DNA of 64,000 nucleotides from Micromonospora antibiotica (GTDB lineage: Bacteria > Actinomycetota > Actinomycetes > Mycobacteriales > Micromonosporaceae), in the NCBI RefSeq assembly GCF_017599305.1, contig NZ_JAGFWR010000020.1, positions 48,649 through 112,648 on the forward strand. The letters are read 5' to 3'. The first letter of the stretch is position 1; every line of letters begins with the position of its first letter. The notes below the pieces were generated by a model. It saw only the letters and a list, made by a program, of their open reading frames with translations, was not told the DNA's origin and did no database searches. Made by a program: the position numbers and the translations under genes. This document shows, piece after piece, positions 9,701 to 17,473 of the stretch.

Positions 9701-11082
9701 TCGGCCTCCTCCAGTTGCCGGCGCAGCCGGTCGACCCGCTGCTGCTCGGCGCGACGGTCCAGGGTGGCGCCCCGGTCGGAGAGTTCCCGGGCGGCGAGTT
9801 GGAGCTGCACCAGCTGGTCGGCGGAGCGGCCGAGCACCGCCAGGCAGAGCGGTTGGATCTCGGCCGGCAGGCCGTCGCGCAGCACCCGCAGCGGGTCCTC
9901 CTTCTGCGCGACGACCAGCACCCGCTTGCCGTGTGCCATCAGGTGGCAGATCAGGTTGCGGATGGTGTGCGTCTTGCCGGTGCCGGGCGGCCCCTGCACG
10001 GCGACGTTGCGGTGCTGGGCCAGCCGGCGGGCGATGGACTCCTGCGCCTCGTTGGTGGGCAGCGGCATGAGCAGCCGCTCCCCCAGCGGCTGCCACCGTT
10101 GCGGCTGGTCCTGCGGCATCTCCAGCCGGCTCGGCTCGTGGGCGAGGATGGCGGCCAGCGCGCCGATGCCGGTGGTGTCGCCGGCCAGCAGCCGGGCCCG
10201 CAGCTCCTCCAGGAAGCGGCGCAGCATCCGCTGCCGGGGCCGGACGAACAGCACCCCGGTGTCGTGTACGTACGCGCCGGTGGGGGCGGGGGCGTCGGCG
10301 TCGCGCAGCACCGGGTCGTGGCCGAGGCGGCGCAGCGCCCGCTCGAAGAACTCCCGCCGGTCGAGGTCCGCCCAGACGTCGAGGTCGAGTTGCCCGCCGA
10401 CGCCGGCCAGGGCCAGCAGCTGCCGCAGGTAACGCTCGTCGAGGCCGGTCAGCGGGTCGGTCTGCAACCGGGCCGGCCCCTGCGGTACGACCCGCACGAC
10501 CGACCGGTCCGCGTCGAACTCGACGGCGACCGGGGTCACCACCAGCGGGTACCGCACCGGGTGACCGGCGACCTCGACGCGGATGACGCCGTGGCCCCAG
10601 ACGAGTTCGTGACTGGCGGCGGTCATGTCGACCCGGTGCATCAGGTCGAACAGGGCGCGGTGCAGTTGGCGTACCCGGTCGGTGCGGGCGGCCTGCTCGG
10701 CCCAGGGCCGCCAGTCCTGCTCCCGCCACTGCTCGAAGCGGGGTCGCAGCCGTGCGACCGTCTCCTCGTCGCCGGTCAATCTCGGCTCGGCCGGGTAGGG
10801 CGGGGTGTCGGCGAGGTGCGCGACGAACTCGACGGGGGTCTTCAGTCGCCGGGGTGCCGCCGGCAGGCCGACCTGGAGCCAGCTCACCCCGTCGGCCGAG
10901 ACGCCCACCTGGCAGTCGGGGTGCTCGGGCAGGTCGTGCTGCCAGAGCGCGTCCGCCGTGGGCACCGTCCGGACCGGTTTCTCCAGCTGGGCGCGGACCG
11001 CCATCAGGTAGTCGACCAGCGCGGTGGTGCGCTCCAGGATCAGCGCGGGCGGTTCAGTGTCGGACGTGGCGCGGGGGAGCAT
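6778..11082 (-). CDS. SF1 (DNA2/NAM7-like) helicase with C-terminal Vsr-like endonuclease
   Basis: 1434 residues. The N-terminal ~340 residues are a domain I do not recognise. The helicase core has Walker A GPPGTGKTHT near 362-370, a long coiled insertion (~410-1000, Arg/Leu/Ala/Glu-rich), Walker B VVIVDEASQAD near 1033, GDDQQIGPQ, LTEHFRS, and late motifs GDERDVVLV and NVAASRARDQLWV. The last ~140 residues (FRVGSYRIDFVLP, LAIECDGDAYHG, ERVGNCVFVRIRG) have the D...ExD arrangement of Vsr/MTES_1575-type PD-(D/E)XK nucleases. Such fusions are common in defence islands; immunity is inferred, not shown. The ATG start is preceded by AAAGG. It is separated from the CYTH start by 100 nt on the same strand, so co-transcription is possible. 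Confidence 0.88.
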   Translation of the reverse strand: MLPRATSDTEPPALILERTTALVDYLMAVRAQLEKPVRTVPTADALWQHDLPEHPDCQVGVSADGVSWLQVGLPAAPRRLKTPVEFVAHLADTPPYPAEPRLTGDEETVARLRPRFEQWREQDWRPWAEQAARTDRVRQLHRALFDLMHRVDMTAASHELVWGHGVIRVEVAGHPVRYPLVVTPVAVEFDADRSVVRVVPQGPARLQTDPLTGLDERYLRQLLALAGVGGQLDLDVWADLDRREFFERALRRLGHDPVLRDADAPAPTGAYVHDTGVLFVRPRQRMLRRFLEELRARLLAGDTTGIGALAAILAHEPSRLEMPQDQPQRWQPLGERLLMPLPTNEAQESIARRLAQHRNVAVQGPPGTGKTHTIRNLICHLMAHGKRVLVVAQKEDPLRVLRDGLPAEIQPLCLAVLGRSADQLVQLQLAARELSDRGATLDRRAEQQRVDRLRRQLEEAERDLGLALAGLRALAEHESARYEIDGIRLSPGDVGVWLRERADRYGDIPDPLTPDLDAPLTGEEFSELLDIARRTRRPDRAQALRQLPTAADLPAAEAIRADRHELAATRRELDRLADAGMFVAEVRAVGQPAMEQLGGQLREALTLLTEREGAWTDRLGTLLQADANWRIRWEDHVAASQQALADLATAARVIAGHEVTVAEVHLTEPRRLLALLDELRQRFATGKGVSRLFQGTLARIATECRIDGEMLRSADDVDIVVAYVTRRRLRQALATRWAEWRASLGLPAEVGDEPEYWTGQLLTAAATALDWDRRRWPALLGAVRRVLPRTEHTIDVRRLTALITLLGRATAVFAHDELVAEEHRLDALLQHGMSGVDASDLWRLLDHSFQGDVDGWDALLDEVRRLAALRPGAQRLAQLTDRLRPVAPDWAAQIEDGTAVALHGTGADCLDRWRWRRAQTWFDQVVGSVDPVALGRRVDRTRERIRQLTRELVVASAWLEVSLALDDRRRAALADWTTALRKIGKGTGKNAAQWQAHAQKAMTAAVDAVPVWVMSVDRAIEQFAGGARFDVVIVDEASQADLFALPILSLAERAVVVGDDQQIGPQLSFVGSVTGLINSHLVDVPSAEHFDPESSLYDHAVRRSPERILLTEHFRSVPAIIGFSSDTYYGGEIEPLRTDRPAGIGDPVVTVHVPEGVRQDLPTYGNVNVAEAEALVARVATIVADPAYAGRSIGVVSLLSTSGQALYLLARLREEIGEEEMERRRLRVGDPYTFQGDERDVVLVSTVVSPHHGPVAAFTKRDHHRRVNVAASRARDQLWVFHSVQPDDLRPDDARGLLLRYCQNVTTAEEAYDNLEQRCDSDFEREVLRRMLRRGLRPLPQFRVGSYRIDFVLPAPDGRRLAIECDGDAYHGPEQWESDMRRQAVLERVGNCVFVRIRGSVFSRDPDAALAPLWQRIEELGIGGSRAGESATSG

Positions 11083-11241
11083 GCGGCACCTTTGCTGGCT
11101 GTGGCGGTCCCCGGCACCCTACCGGCGAATTCCTCCCGGACGGGACCTCCGGTCGGCATTCCTGACCGCGACCGTGTCGGTGGTCCGTTGTCGGAGGTCC
11201 GTTCTAGCCTGGGCCGGCAACCACACCCGAGGGAGACCATC

Positions 11242-11610
11242 GTGCTCGACCACCTGGGCATCCAGGCCCGCGACATCCCCGCCAGCCTCGCCTTCTACGA
11301 CGCCGTCCTCGCCCCGCTGGGCGCCCGGCGGCTGTTGGAGTACGGCGACGTGGTCGGCTACGGCGTCGAGCGGCCCGACTTCTGGCTCAGTCCGACCACG
11401 ACGTCCGGCCCGGCCCACGAGGCGCACATCGCCTTCACCGCCGCCGACCGGGCCGCCGTCCGGGCGTTCCACGACGCGGCGGTGGCGGCCGGCGCCGAGG
11501 TGCTGCACGCCCCGAAGGTCTGGCCGGAATACCACCCGACCTACTTCGGCGCGTTCGTCCGCGACCCGGACGGCAACAACGTCGAGGCGGTCTGCCACCG
11601 GCCGGAGTGA
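11242..11610 (+). CDS. VOC-family (glyoxalase/dioxygenase fold) protein
   Basis: 122 residues forming one vicinal-oxygen-chelate module pair: LDHLGIQARDIPASLAFYDAV at the start and FVRDPDGNNVEAVCH at the end. Metal ligand candidates are His4 and the Glu of NNVEA. GGGAGA precedes the GTG start by about 6 nt, and TAGCCT at 11205-11210 is a possible -10. Substrate unknown; members include small resistance proteins and lactoylglutathione-lyase-like enzymes. Convergent with the phosphotransferase gene. Confidence 0.85.
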   Translation: MLDHLGIQARDIPASLAFYDAVLAPLGARRLLEYGDVVGYGVERPDFWLSPTTTSGPAHEAHIAFTAADRAAVRAFHDAAVAAGAEVLHAPKVWPEYHPTYFGAFVRDPDGNNVEAVCHRPE

Positions 11611-11655
11611 CGGTCCACCCCCGACCCACGGCTACCGGGCCCGACGCGCTGCCGG

Positions 11656-12819
11656 TCAGCCCGGCTCGGCCGCCGCCAGCGCGAGGTTCTCCGGCACGTC
11701 CCGGTCGTGATAGATCCGCTCGCTCGGCTCGATGCCGGCGAGGAACATCGCGTACACCGCCGCCATCCGCAGCCAGGCCACCGGCCGCAGCAGCGCCACC
11801 GCCCGTTCCGGCCGGCAGCCGGGCACGTCGGCCCGCCAGCGTGCGCACCAGTCGGCCACCAGGGCGGCGGCCGGCCCGGCGGGCAGCTGCTCGGTCAGCC
11901 GCAGGATGTCGAAGGCGGGGTGACCGACGAACGCGTCGCCCCAGTCGATGATGGTGTACCGCGACCCGTCGGCGCGGACGTTGCCGGGGTGCAGGTCACC
12001 GTGCACGAGGGTGTCGGGCAGCCCGCACCGGGCCACCTCGTCGAGCCGCCCCTGCAGCCCGGCGACGAGCGGGTCGGCGGCGGGGTGCGGGGCGAGCTTC
12101 GCGCGCAGCCACCGGGCCAGGGCGGCACCACGCAGGTCCGGCACGCCGGCGGCGACGAGCCCGTCGACGGTGGGCACCGTGCGCACCTGGAGGGCGTGAT
12201 GGTCGACGGCGATCGCGGCGCGTTCGGCGGGGTCGGCGCCGTAGCGGTCCTCCCCCGGCACGTGGTCGAGCAGCATCCGCCCCTCGTCGTCGGCGGCGAG
12301 CAGCGTCGGGGTGGCCGGGTCGTCGGCGAGCAGCCGCAGCACCGCCGCCTCGTGCCGGAAGAACACCGGCACCTGTTTGAGCCAGGCGGTGCCGTGCGGC
12401 CCGTCGAGTCGCCATACCGCCGACAGGTTCCAGGTGCGCTCCTGGGCCGACACGGTCGCCGGCCGACCCAGCCGGTCGAGCTGCGCGGCGGCCCAGGCCA
12501 GGCTCACCGCCGGCCCGCCCGGCTGCGCGTAGGGCGCGCGCAGCGGATGCGCCGCCGGCTGCACCGCCTCCGCCGGCAGCAGCGGTACGCGCACCGGGCC
12601 GGCCACCTCGGCCAGGTAACTGACGTGGCCCCCGGGTGGCCGCCCGCGCTGCCCGGCGAGCAGCCGCAGCACCGTCACCTCGACGCCGTACGCGGCGCGG
12701 GCCCCCGCGACGACCGCCGTCGTGTCATGCCACCAGGGCACCGGCACGTCGAAGTCGGGCAGTGCGCCGAGGAGGCGGCCGGCGGGGTCGACCAGGACGA
12801 GTCGGATGGTGCGGGACAT
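11656..12819 (-). CDS. APH-type phosphotransferase with an extra N-terminal domain
   Basis: 387 residues. The C-terminal kinase lobe carries the Brenner-type catalytic loop LVHGDLHPGN (about 270-279) and IDWGD (about 289-293), as in aminoglycoside/homoserine/choline kinases. The N-terminal ~140 residues (TIRLVLVDPAGRLLGALP, ARAAYGVEVTVLRLLAG) look like a Nudix-fold beta sheet but lack the Nudix box, so this part is probably a structural or recognition domain. The start is the ATG at 12819; the open frame extends upstream, but that part has no kinase-like sequence. Substrate unknown; an antibiotic, sugar or amino-alcohol is possible. Confidence 0.75.
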   Translation of the reverse strand: MSRTIRLVLVDPAGRLLGALPDFDVPVPWWHDTTAVVAGARAAYGVEVTVLRLLAGQRGRPPGGHVSYLAEVAGPVRVPLLPAEAVQPAAHPLRAPYAQPGGPAVSLAWAAAQLDRLGRPATVSAQERTWNLSAVWRLDGPHGTAWLKQVPVFFRHEAAVLRLLADDPATPTLLAADDEGRMLLDHVPGEDRYGADPAERAAIAVDHHALQVRTVPTVDGLVAAGVPDLRGAALARWLRAKLAPHPAADPLVAGLQGRLDEVARCGLPDTLVHGDLHPGNVRADGSRYTIIDWGDAFVGHPAFDILRLTEQLPAGPAAALVADWCARWRADVPGCRPERAVALLRPVAWLRMAAVYAMFLAGIEPSERIYHDRDVPENLALAAAEPG

Positions 12820-12914
12820 GCCCCGGACGGTAGCGGCGGTCCACGCGACAGGCGAGCCGAATACCGCCGGTCCGTAGGCCGCCGGTGGTCCGTCCGACGG
12901 CCGGGAGGCTGCGG

Positions 12915-13640
12915 TCAGCTGCCCGGTCGGGTGGCGAGGATGACGTCGAGGCCCCGGCGGAAGAGGTCGTCGTCGCTCCACTGTCGATCGTCGAGGTGCC
13001 CGGAGGCGGTGAGGGTGGGGTAGCTGGCGGCGTTCGCCACGAGGTGCCGGCGGGCCTCGGCACGTACCTCCGGGTCGCCGGTCTGGTGCCAGGTGGCTTC
13101 GGTCAGCGCGGCGCCGATCACGTAGTTGGCCACCAGTCGGGTGACGACGGCCAGGTCGAGGCCGGTGAAGCCGGCGCGGACCAGCGCCGACTGGAGGAAC
13201 TCCGTGCGGGCGAGGACGTGCGGGCCGAGCATCGGCCGGCCGATCAGGCCGGGCGCCCAGGGGTGGCGGAGCATGGCCGCCCGCCATCCCGAGGTCAGCA
13301 GGTGTACGTCGTCCCGCCAGTCGGAGCCGGCTGCCGGCAGCGGCACCTCGCCGAAGATATGGTCGACGGCCAGGTCGAGGACGTCCTCCTTCGTCGTGAC
13401 GTGCCAGTAGAGGGCGGTCGGGGTGACCGTCAGGTGTTCCGCCAACCGGCGCATCGTCAGCCCGTCGATGCCGTGCCGGTCGAGCAGGGCGACGGCCGCC
13501 GTCACGATCCGTTCCCGGGTCAGCGGGGTGGCCCGGCGGTTGCGGGTCGGCTCCGCGCGCAGCCAGACCGCGCCGGCCCTGGCATCGGACCGGCCGCCGT
13601 GCCGCTCGGCGGAAGCCCCACCCAATTCAGTCGCGTCCAC
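12915..13640 (-). CDS. TetR-family transcriptional repressor
   Basis: 241 residues. The helix-turn-helix lies at about 45-90 (RERIVTAAVALLDRHGIDGL, MRRLAEHLTVTPTALYWHV), with a TetR_C_1-like all-alpha ligand domain (WRAAMLRHPWAPGLI). The GTG start at 13640 is 7 nt after a TAGGCT -10 box on the same strand and has no Shine-Dalgarno sequence, which argues for a leaderless transcript. A 29-bp palindrome covering the -35 side of this promoter (13664-13692) is the likely autoregulatory operator. The divergent neighbour is a 75-residue protein that may be its target; no efflux pump lies alongside. Ligand unknown. Confidence 0.88.
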   Translation of the reverse strand: MDATELGGASAERHGGRSDARAGAVWLRAEPTRNRRATPLTRERIVTAAVALLDRHGIDGLTMRRLAEHLTVTPTALYWHVTTKEDVLDLAVDHIFGEVPLPAAGSDWRDDVHLLTSGWRAAMLRHPWAPGLIGRPMLGPHVLARTEFLQSALVRAGFTGLDLAVVTRLVANYVIGAALTEATWHQTGDPEVRAEARRHLVANAASYPTLTASGHLDDRQWSDDDLFRRGLDVILATRPGS

Positions 13641-13647
13641 CCGCAGC

Positions 13648-13653
13648 AGCCTA
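13648..13653 (-). promoter_or_regulatory. -10 box TAGGCT of the TetR gene
   Basis: TAGGCT on the minus strand ends 7 nt before the GTG start, so the transcript probably begins at the start codon. A weak TTAATT -35 sits 16 nt further upstream, inside the palindromic operator. Confidence 0.5.
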
Positions 13654-13663
13654 GTACAGTGCT

Positions 13664-13692
13664 CAGTTGAATTAACGTCGTTAAGTTAACTG
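13664..13692. promoter_or_regulatory. TetR-type operator palindrome
   Basis: 29-bp inverted repeat with centre TTAACG-T-CGTTAA (13672-13684, perfect) and outer half-sites CAGTT and AACTG; only two position pairs mismatch. It is AT-rich in a GC-rich genome and overlaps the region upstream of the TetR gene -10 box, exactly where an autorepressor would bind. Confidence 0.7.
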
Positions 13693-13776
13693 TTCAGCGT
13701 TAGAGGAACTGCCTGAGCCGGACCCGCCGGACCCCTCGGCGGGCAGTGGCGATGCCAGGAGGGACGGTGGCACCCC

Positions 13777-14004
13777 GTGCCGCTGATGCGGATACAGCTG
13801 GACAGCGACCGGCAGACCGCCCGCCGGGTGGTGGAGCTGCACCGGACCGGGAAGGTCCATCGCGAATCCCGGGATGCCGCCCGCGCCGAGGTGTGGCGGC
13901 GCGGGCGCACCCCTGCCGGCGAAACGGTCTTCGTGGGCACCACCAACGGCGAACCCGTCCGGCTCATCTACGACGTCGAGGTCTACCGCGACGTGACGGC
14001 GTGA
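13777..14004 (+). CDS. Small protein of unknown function
   Basis: 75 residues, charged, beginning MPLMRIQLDSDRQTARR and ending YDVEVYRDVTA; no family recognised and no membrane segment. GTG at 13777 follows AGGAGGG by about 12 nt; the in-frame ATG at 13786 is an alternative. It is divergent from the TetR gene and shares its operator-containing intergenic region, so it may be under TetR control. Codon bias is normal for the window. Confidence 0.55.
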   Translation: MPLMRIQLDSDRQTARRVVELHRTGKVHRESRDAARAEVWRRGRTPAGETVFVGTTNGEPVRLIYDVEVYRDVTA

Positions 14005-14062
14005 GGCGGGCCGGGCTGGTCAGCAGCAGCCGGTGCCCGTCGGCGGCGGGGCCACCGGACGG

Positions 14063-14440
14063 TCAGCGGACCGGGTCGTGGGTGCCGCGCGGGACGCCCG
14101 GCCGGCAGCGGCGCAGCCGGTCCGCCGCCATCCGGCCACCGACGGCCAGGCCGTGCCGTTCGACGGCGGTCAGGCCGTAGGAGCTGCACGTCGGGGTGTA
14201 GCGGCACTGGCCCGGCCAGCGGTGCGACAACCACCGCCGGTAACCGAGGATCGCCGCCCGGCCCGCCCGGTCGACCACCGGTGCCCGGCTCACCCGGGCC
14301 GTGGTCGCGCCGAGGGTGAGCAGCAGGGAGAACAGGCCGAAGTCGCAGCAGGGCAGGCTGTCGCAGCCGTCGCAGTCGGCATCGCACCAGTCGCGCTTCT
14401 TCTTGCGCTGCTTACGCTTGAAATGGATCACGCCGTACAT
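14063..14440 (-). CDS. yidD: YidD membrane-insertion efficiency factor (UPF0161)
   Basis: 125 residues from the ATG at 14440. The conserved core CRYTPTCSSYGLTAVERHG and the preceding ILGYRRWLSHRWPG match YidD, a membrane-associated protein that helps YidC/Oxa1-dependent insertion. The N-terminus is unusual: a basic stretch KRKQRKKKRDW followed by a cysteine-rich CDADCDGCDSLPCC, seen in some actinobacterial YidD proteins. Here it is a solo gene, not next to rpmH-rnpA-yidC, so it may be a second copy (inference). Confidence 0.8.
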   Translation of the reverse strand: MYGVIHFKRKQRKKKRDWCDADCDGCDSLPCCDFGLFSLLLTLGATTARVSRAPVVDRAGRAAILGYRRWLSHRWPGQCRYTPTCSSYGLTAVERHGLAVGGRMAADRLRRCRPGVPRGTHDPVR

Positions 14441-14549
14441 GATGCGACGGCCGCGCCAGTCCCACTGTCGGGCCGATGGGCCGGAGCAGCGGTATCGGCC
14501 CGGGCCTGACACCGCTACTTCGCCCCAACCCGCGAGGAGCTCCGGTGGA

Positions 14550-15641
14550 TCAGTGGTGGACGGTGCGGCGTACCCCGTCGTGGCCGGCGCAGGGCTTCGG
14601 CTGGCCGCCGGTCAGGCTGACCGCGCCGTCGCGGCACGACACCAGGTAACCCCGCCCGGCCCAGAACTGCGGCACGCAGTCGAACCAGTCGCAGACCCGG
14701 TGGTCGGGCTTACGCACCCGCTCGCCGCCGCAGTAGTCGTACCCCATCGGGTTGGCCGGTGCCCCGCAGCGTCGCTCCCGCACCACCGACGGGGACGGGA
14801 CCGGCGACGGGGGTCGGGTCCGCGCCGGGACGGGGCCGGGCGCGGCGGTGGCCGCCGCCGCCACCTCCGGGGAAGCCGGCGGGTCCGACTCGACCAGCAC
14901 CGCTGGCACCACCAGGGTCAGCGCGGCGGCCACCGCGACGGTCCGCCGACCACCGGGGATCCGGGCGCTGATCCGGGCCTGCGCGGGAGTGGCGATCTCC
15001 GGCCGGAACGGCGTGGCCTCGGCATGGGCGGCGATCAGCTCGTCGAGCTGGGCGAGGACGGCGGGCCGCTGCTCGATGGCGTCGGCGAAGGCCAGGGTCA
15101 GCACGAACCGGAACTCGGTCGCCACACCCGCCGGCAGCAGCAGACCCGAGGTCTGCCGCCGGTCCAGGACCTGGATCAGGCTCACCGGGGCCGCCGGATC
15201 GTGCAGCAACCCGGTCATCCTGCCGTACGCCCAGTCGCGCCGGCCGCGCCCGCCGACCAGGACCAACCGACGGTTGGTGACCACCGCGATGCCGGCGTCG
15301 GTGACCCGGACCCCGTCGGGCAACCGGTGGCGCAGCCGCCCCGGATCCGCCTCGACGACCAGGTCGGGGGCGGGCAGCACGGTGGTGTGCCGCAGCTCGA
15401 CCAGCTGCACGCCGGGCGTCGTCCAGAGCACCGACTCACCGGGGCTCAACGCCAGCGGCAGGCCACCCCCGGCCGCCGCGCTGCCCCGCAGGCCGACGGC
15501 GAGGGCCCGCAGCCGACGCAGCTCGTCGTCACGGCGACGCCAGGCCCGCTCGGCGGTGCGGAAGACCCGCCGCCGTCGTTCGTTCTGCTGGCGAGCCCAG
15601 GTGTAGCGCCAGGTGGAACCCGTCGAATCAGTCATCGCCAC
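14550..15641 (-). CDS. Single-pass membrane protein of unknown function
   Basis: 363 residues. An Arg-rich N-terminal ~45 residues precedes a PH-like or bPH-like beta region (GESVLWTTPGVQLVELRH, GIAVVTNRRLVLVGGRG), then one transmembrane helix around 235-255 (RRTVAVAAALTLVVPAVLV), a Pro-rich linker and an extracytoplasmic Cys-rich tail (CGAPANPMGYDYC, CDWFDCVPQFW). I do not recognise the family. Start GTG at 15641 with GGAGGG 6 nt before it; an ATG two codons in is equally possible. Confidence 0.6.
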   Translation of the reverse strand: MAMTDSTGSTWRYTWARQQNERRRRVFRTAERAWRRRDDELRRLRALAVGLRGSAAAGGGLPLALSPGESVLWTTPGVQLVELRHTTVLPAPDLVVEADPGRLRHRLPDGVRVTDAGIAVVTNRRLVLVGGRGRRDWAYGRMTGLLHDPAAPVSLIQVLDRRQTSGLLLPAGVATEFRFVLTLAFADAIEQRPAVLAQLDELIAAHAEATPFRPEIATPAQARISARIPGGRRTVAVAAALTLVVPAVLVESDPPASPEVAAAATAAPGPVPARTRPPSPVPSPSVVRERRCGAPANPMGYDYCGGERVRKPDHRVCDWFDCVPQFWAGRGYLVSCRDGAVSLTGGQPKPCAGHDGVRRTVHH

Positions 15642-15880
15642 GCCGATCCCTCCGCCGTGCGAGCCACCAACCGGTGTTCACCCGGCTCAACGGCAGGGAC
15701 AAGCCCGACGGACCCGGCATTGCCGATTTACCACCCGATCGGGGGATGGATTTCCCGCCGGGCGGCGCACCGCACGATGCCTCACCTTCCGGTCCGACGC
15801 CGTGCGGGGTGCTGCCGGCGTGGGTAACGTCAGCCGCAGCCGGGCCGCACCGCCCGCACCGCCGACGCCAAGGGGGACCC

Positions 15881-17434
15881 GTGACCGGCCCGGACCAGCG
15901 CCGCCGCGTGGTGCTCGGCGTCGACATCGGCACCACCAGCACCAAGACCGTCGGGTACGACACCGACGGCCACCAGCTCGCCAGCCACTCCGTCGGCTAC
16001 CCCCTCGACGAGCCGCACCCCGGCTATGCCGAGCAGGACCCCCAGCTCATCTTCGACGCGGTGGTGGAGACCATCCGCACCGTCGTCACCGAGCTGGGCA
16101 CCGGCATCGCCGGCCTGTCGTTCAGCACCGCCATGCACAGCCTGATCGGCCTCGACCCGGACGGCGTACCGCTCACCCCGTCGGTGACCTGGGCCGACTC
16201 CCGGGCCAGCGGTCAGGCCGAACGGCTGCGTGCCGCCCCCTGGGGTCTCGCCCTGCACCGGCGCACCGGCACCCCCGTGCACCCGATGGCCCCGCTGCCG
16301 AAACTCCTCTGGTACGCCGAGCAGGAGCCGACGCTGCACGCACGGGTCGCCCACTGGGTCGGCATCAAGGACTACGTGCTGCTGCGGCTGACCGACACGC
16401 TGGTCACCGACCACTCGGTCGCCTCGGCCACCGGCCTGATGGACATCCACCAACTCGCCTGGGACGCGCAGGCGCTGCGGATCGCCCAGATCACCGAGGA
16501 GCAGCTCCCCCGCCTCGTCCCCACCACCACCGTGCTGCCGGGGCTGACCGCCCGCGCCGCCATCGCCACCGGCCTGCCCGCCGACACCCCGCTCGTCGTC
16601 GGCGCGGGTGACGGCCCGCTGGCCAACCTGGGTCTCGGCGCGGTACGCCCCGGCGTCGTCGCCTGCTCCATCGGCACCTCCGGGGCGATGCGGGTGGCCG
16701 TCGAACGCCCCGCCGTCGACCCGCTCGGTGGGGTGTTCTGCTATGCGCTCACGGAGGACCGGTGGGTCGTCGGCGGGGCGATCAACAACGGCGGGATCGT
16801 GCTCCAGTGGGCCGGCGACGCGCTCGCCCCCGAGTTCGGCGAGCACGGTGAGGAGGAGCTGCTGGCGCTGGCCGCCACCGCCCCGGTCGGCTCCGGTGGG
16901 CTGATCATGCTGCCGTACCTGCTCAGCGAGCGGGCCCCGCACTGGAGCGCGCTGCCGCGCGGGGCGTACGTCGGGCTGACCCACGGGCACCGCCGCGAGC
17001 ATCTCGTCCGGGCCGCGTTGGAGGGGGTGTGCCAGCAGCTCGCCCTGGTCCTGGCGTCGGTCCGGGCCGCCGGCAACGAGGTCCGCGAGGTGCGGGCCAG
17101 CGGCGGCTTCGCCCGCAGTCCACTGTGGCGGCAGATGCTCGCCGACGCGCTCGGCATGCCGGTGCGGTTCCCCGCCGGCCACGAGGGCTCCAGCTTCGGC
17201 GCGGCGCTGCTCGGCATGCAGGCGCTCGGCCTGATCGACTCCATCGACGTCGCCGCCGACCTGGTCCGCATCGACGAGACGGTACGCCCCGAGCCGGCCT
17301 CCGCCGCCACCTACGCCGCCCTGCTCCCCCTGCACTCCGAGCTGTACGACGCGCTGGTGCCCACCTTCGCGTCGCTGCGCCGGCTGGCCCCCAGCCTGCC
17401 GGCGGAGCCACCGCCCACCCCCGCACCCATGTGA
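15881..17434 (+). CDS. gntK: Gluconokinase (FGGY carbohydrate kinase)
   Basis: 517 residues. VLGVDIGTTSTKTVGYD at the N-terminus is the phosphate-1 motif of FGGY kinases. AMHSLIGLD, TWADSRA, VGAGDGPLANLG, SIGTSGAMR and RASGGFARSPLW follow in family order. Predicted to phosphorylate D-gluconate to 6-phosphogluconate in the cytoplasm. Assignment to gluconate rather than xylulose rests on the adjacent GntP permease gene, 39 nt downstream on the same strand. Start GTG at 15881 with AGGGGG before it; a longer in-frame ORF from 15674 has no kinase-like residues. Confidence 0.88.
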   Translation: MTGPDQRRRVVLGVDIGTTSTKTVGYDTDGHQLASHSVGYPLDEPHPGYAEQDPQLIFDAVVETIRTVVTELGTGIAGLSFSTAMHSLIGLDPDGVPLTPSVTWADSRASGQAERLRAAPWGLALHRRTGTPVHPMAPLPKLLWYAEQEPTLHARVAHWVGIKDYVLLRLTDTLVTDHSVASATGLMDIHQLAWDAQALRIAQITEEQLPRLVPTTTVLPGLTARAAIATGLPADTPLVVGAGDGPLANLGLGAVRPGVVACSIGTSGAMRVAVERPAVDPLGGVFCYALTEDRWVVGGAINNGGIVLQWAGDALAPEFGEHGEEELLALAATAPVGSGGLIMLPYLLSERAPHWSALPRGAYVGLTHGHRREHLVRAALEGVCQQLALVLASVRAAGNEVREVRASGGFARSPLWRQMLADALGMPVRFPAGHEGSSFGAALLGMQALGLIDSIDVAADLVRIDETVRPEPASAATYAALLPLHSELYDALVPTFASLRRLAPSLPAEPPPTPAPM

Positions 17435-17473
17435 CCGCCCGCACCGCACCGGGTCGGACACCGTCCGAAGGTC

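Noticed and set aside
8092..11241. Long plus-strand open frame ahead of the VOC gene
   Set aside because: It is antisense to the 1434-aa helicase and has Gly/Arg/Pro/Val composition typical of high-GC shadows; only the part from 11242 is real.
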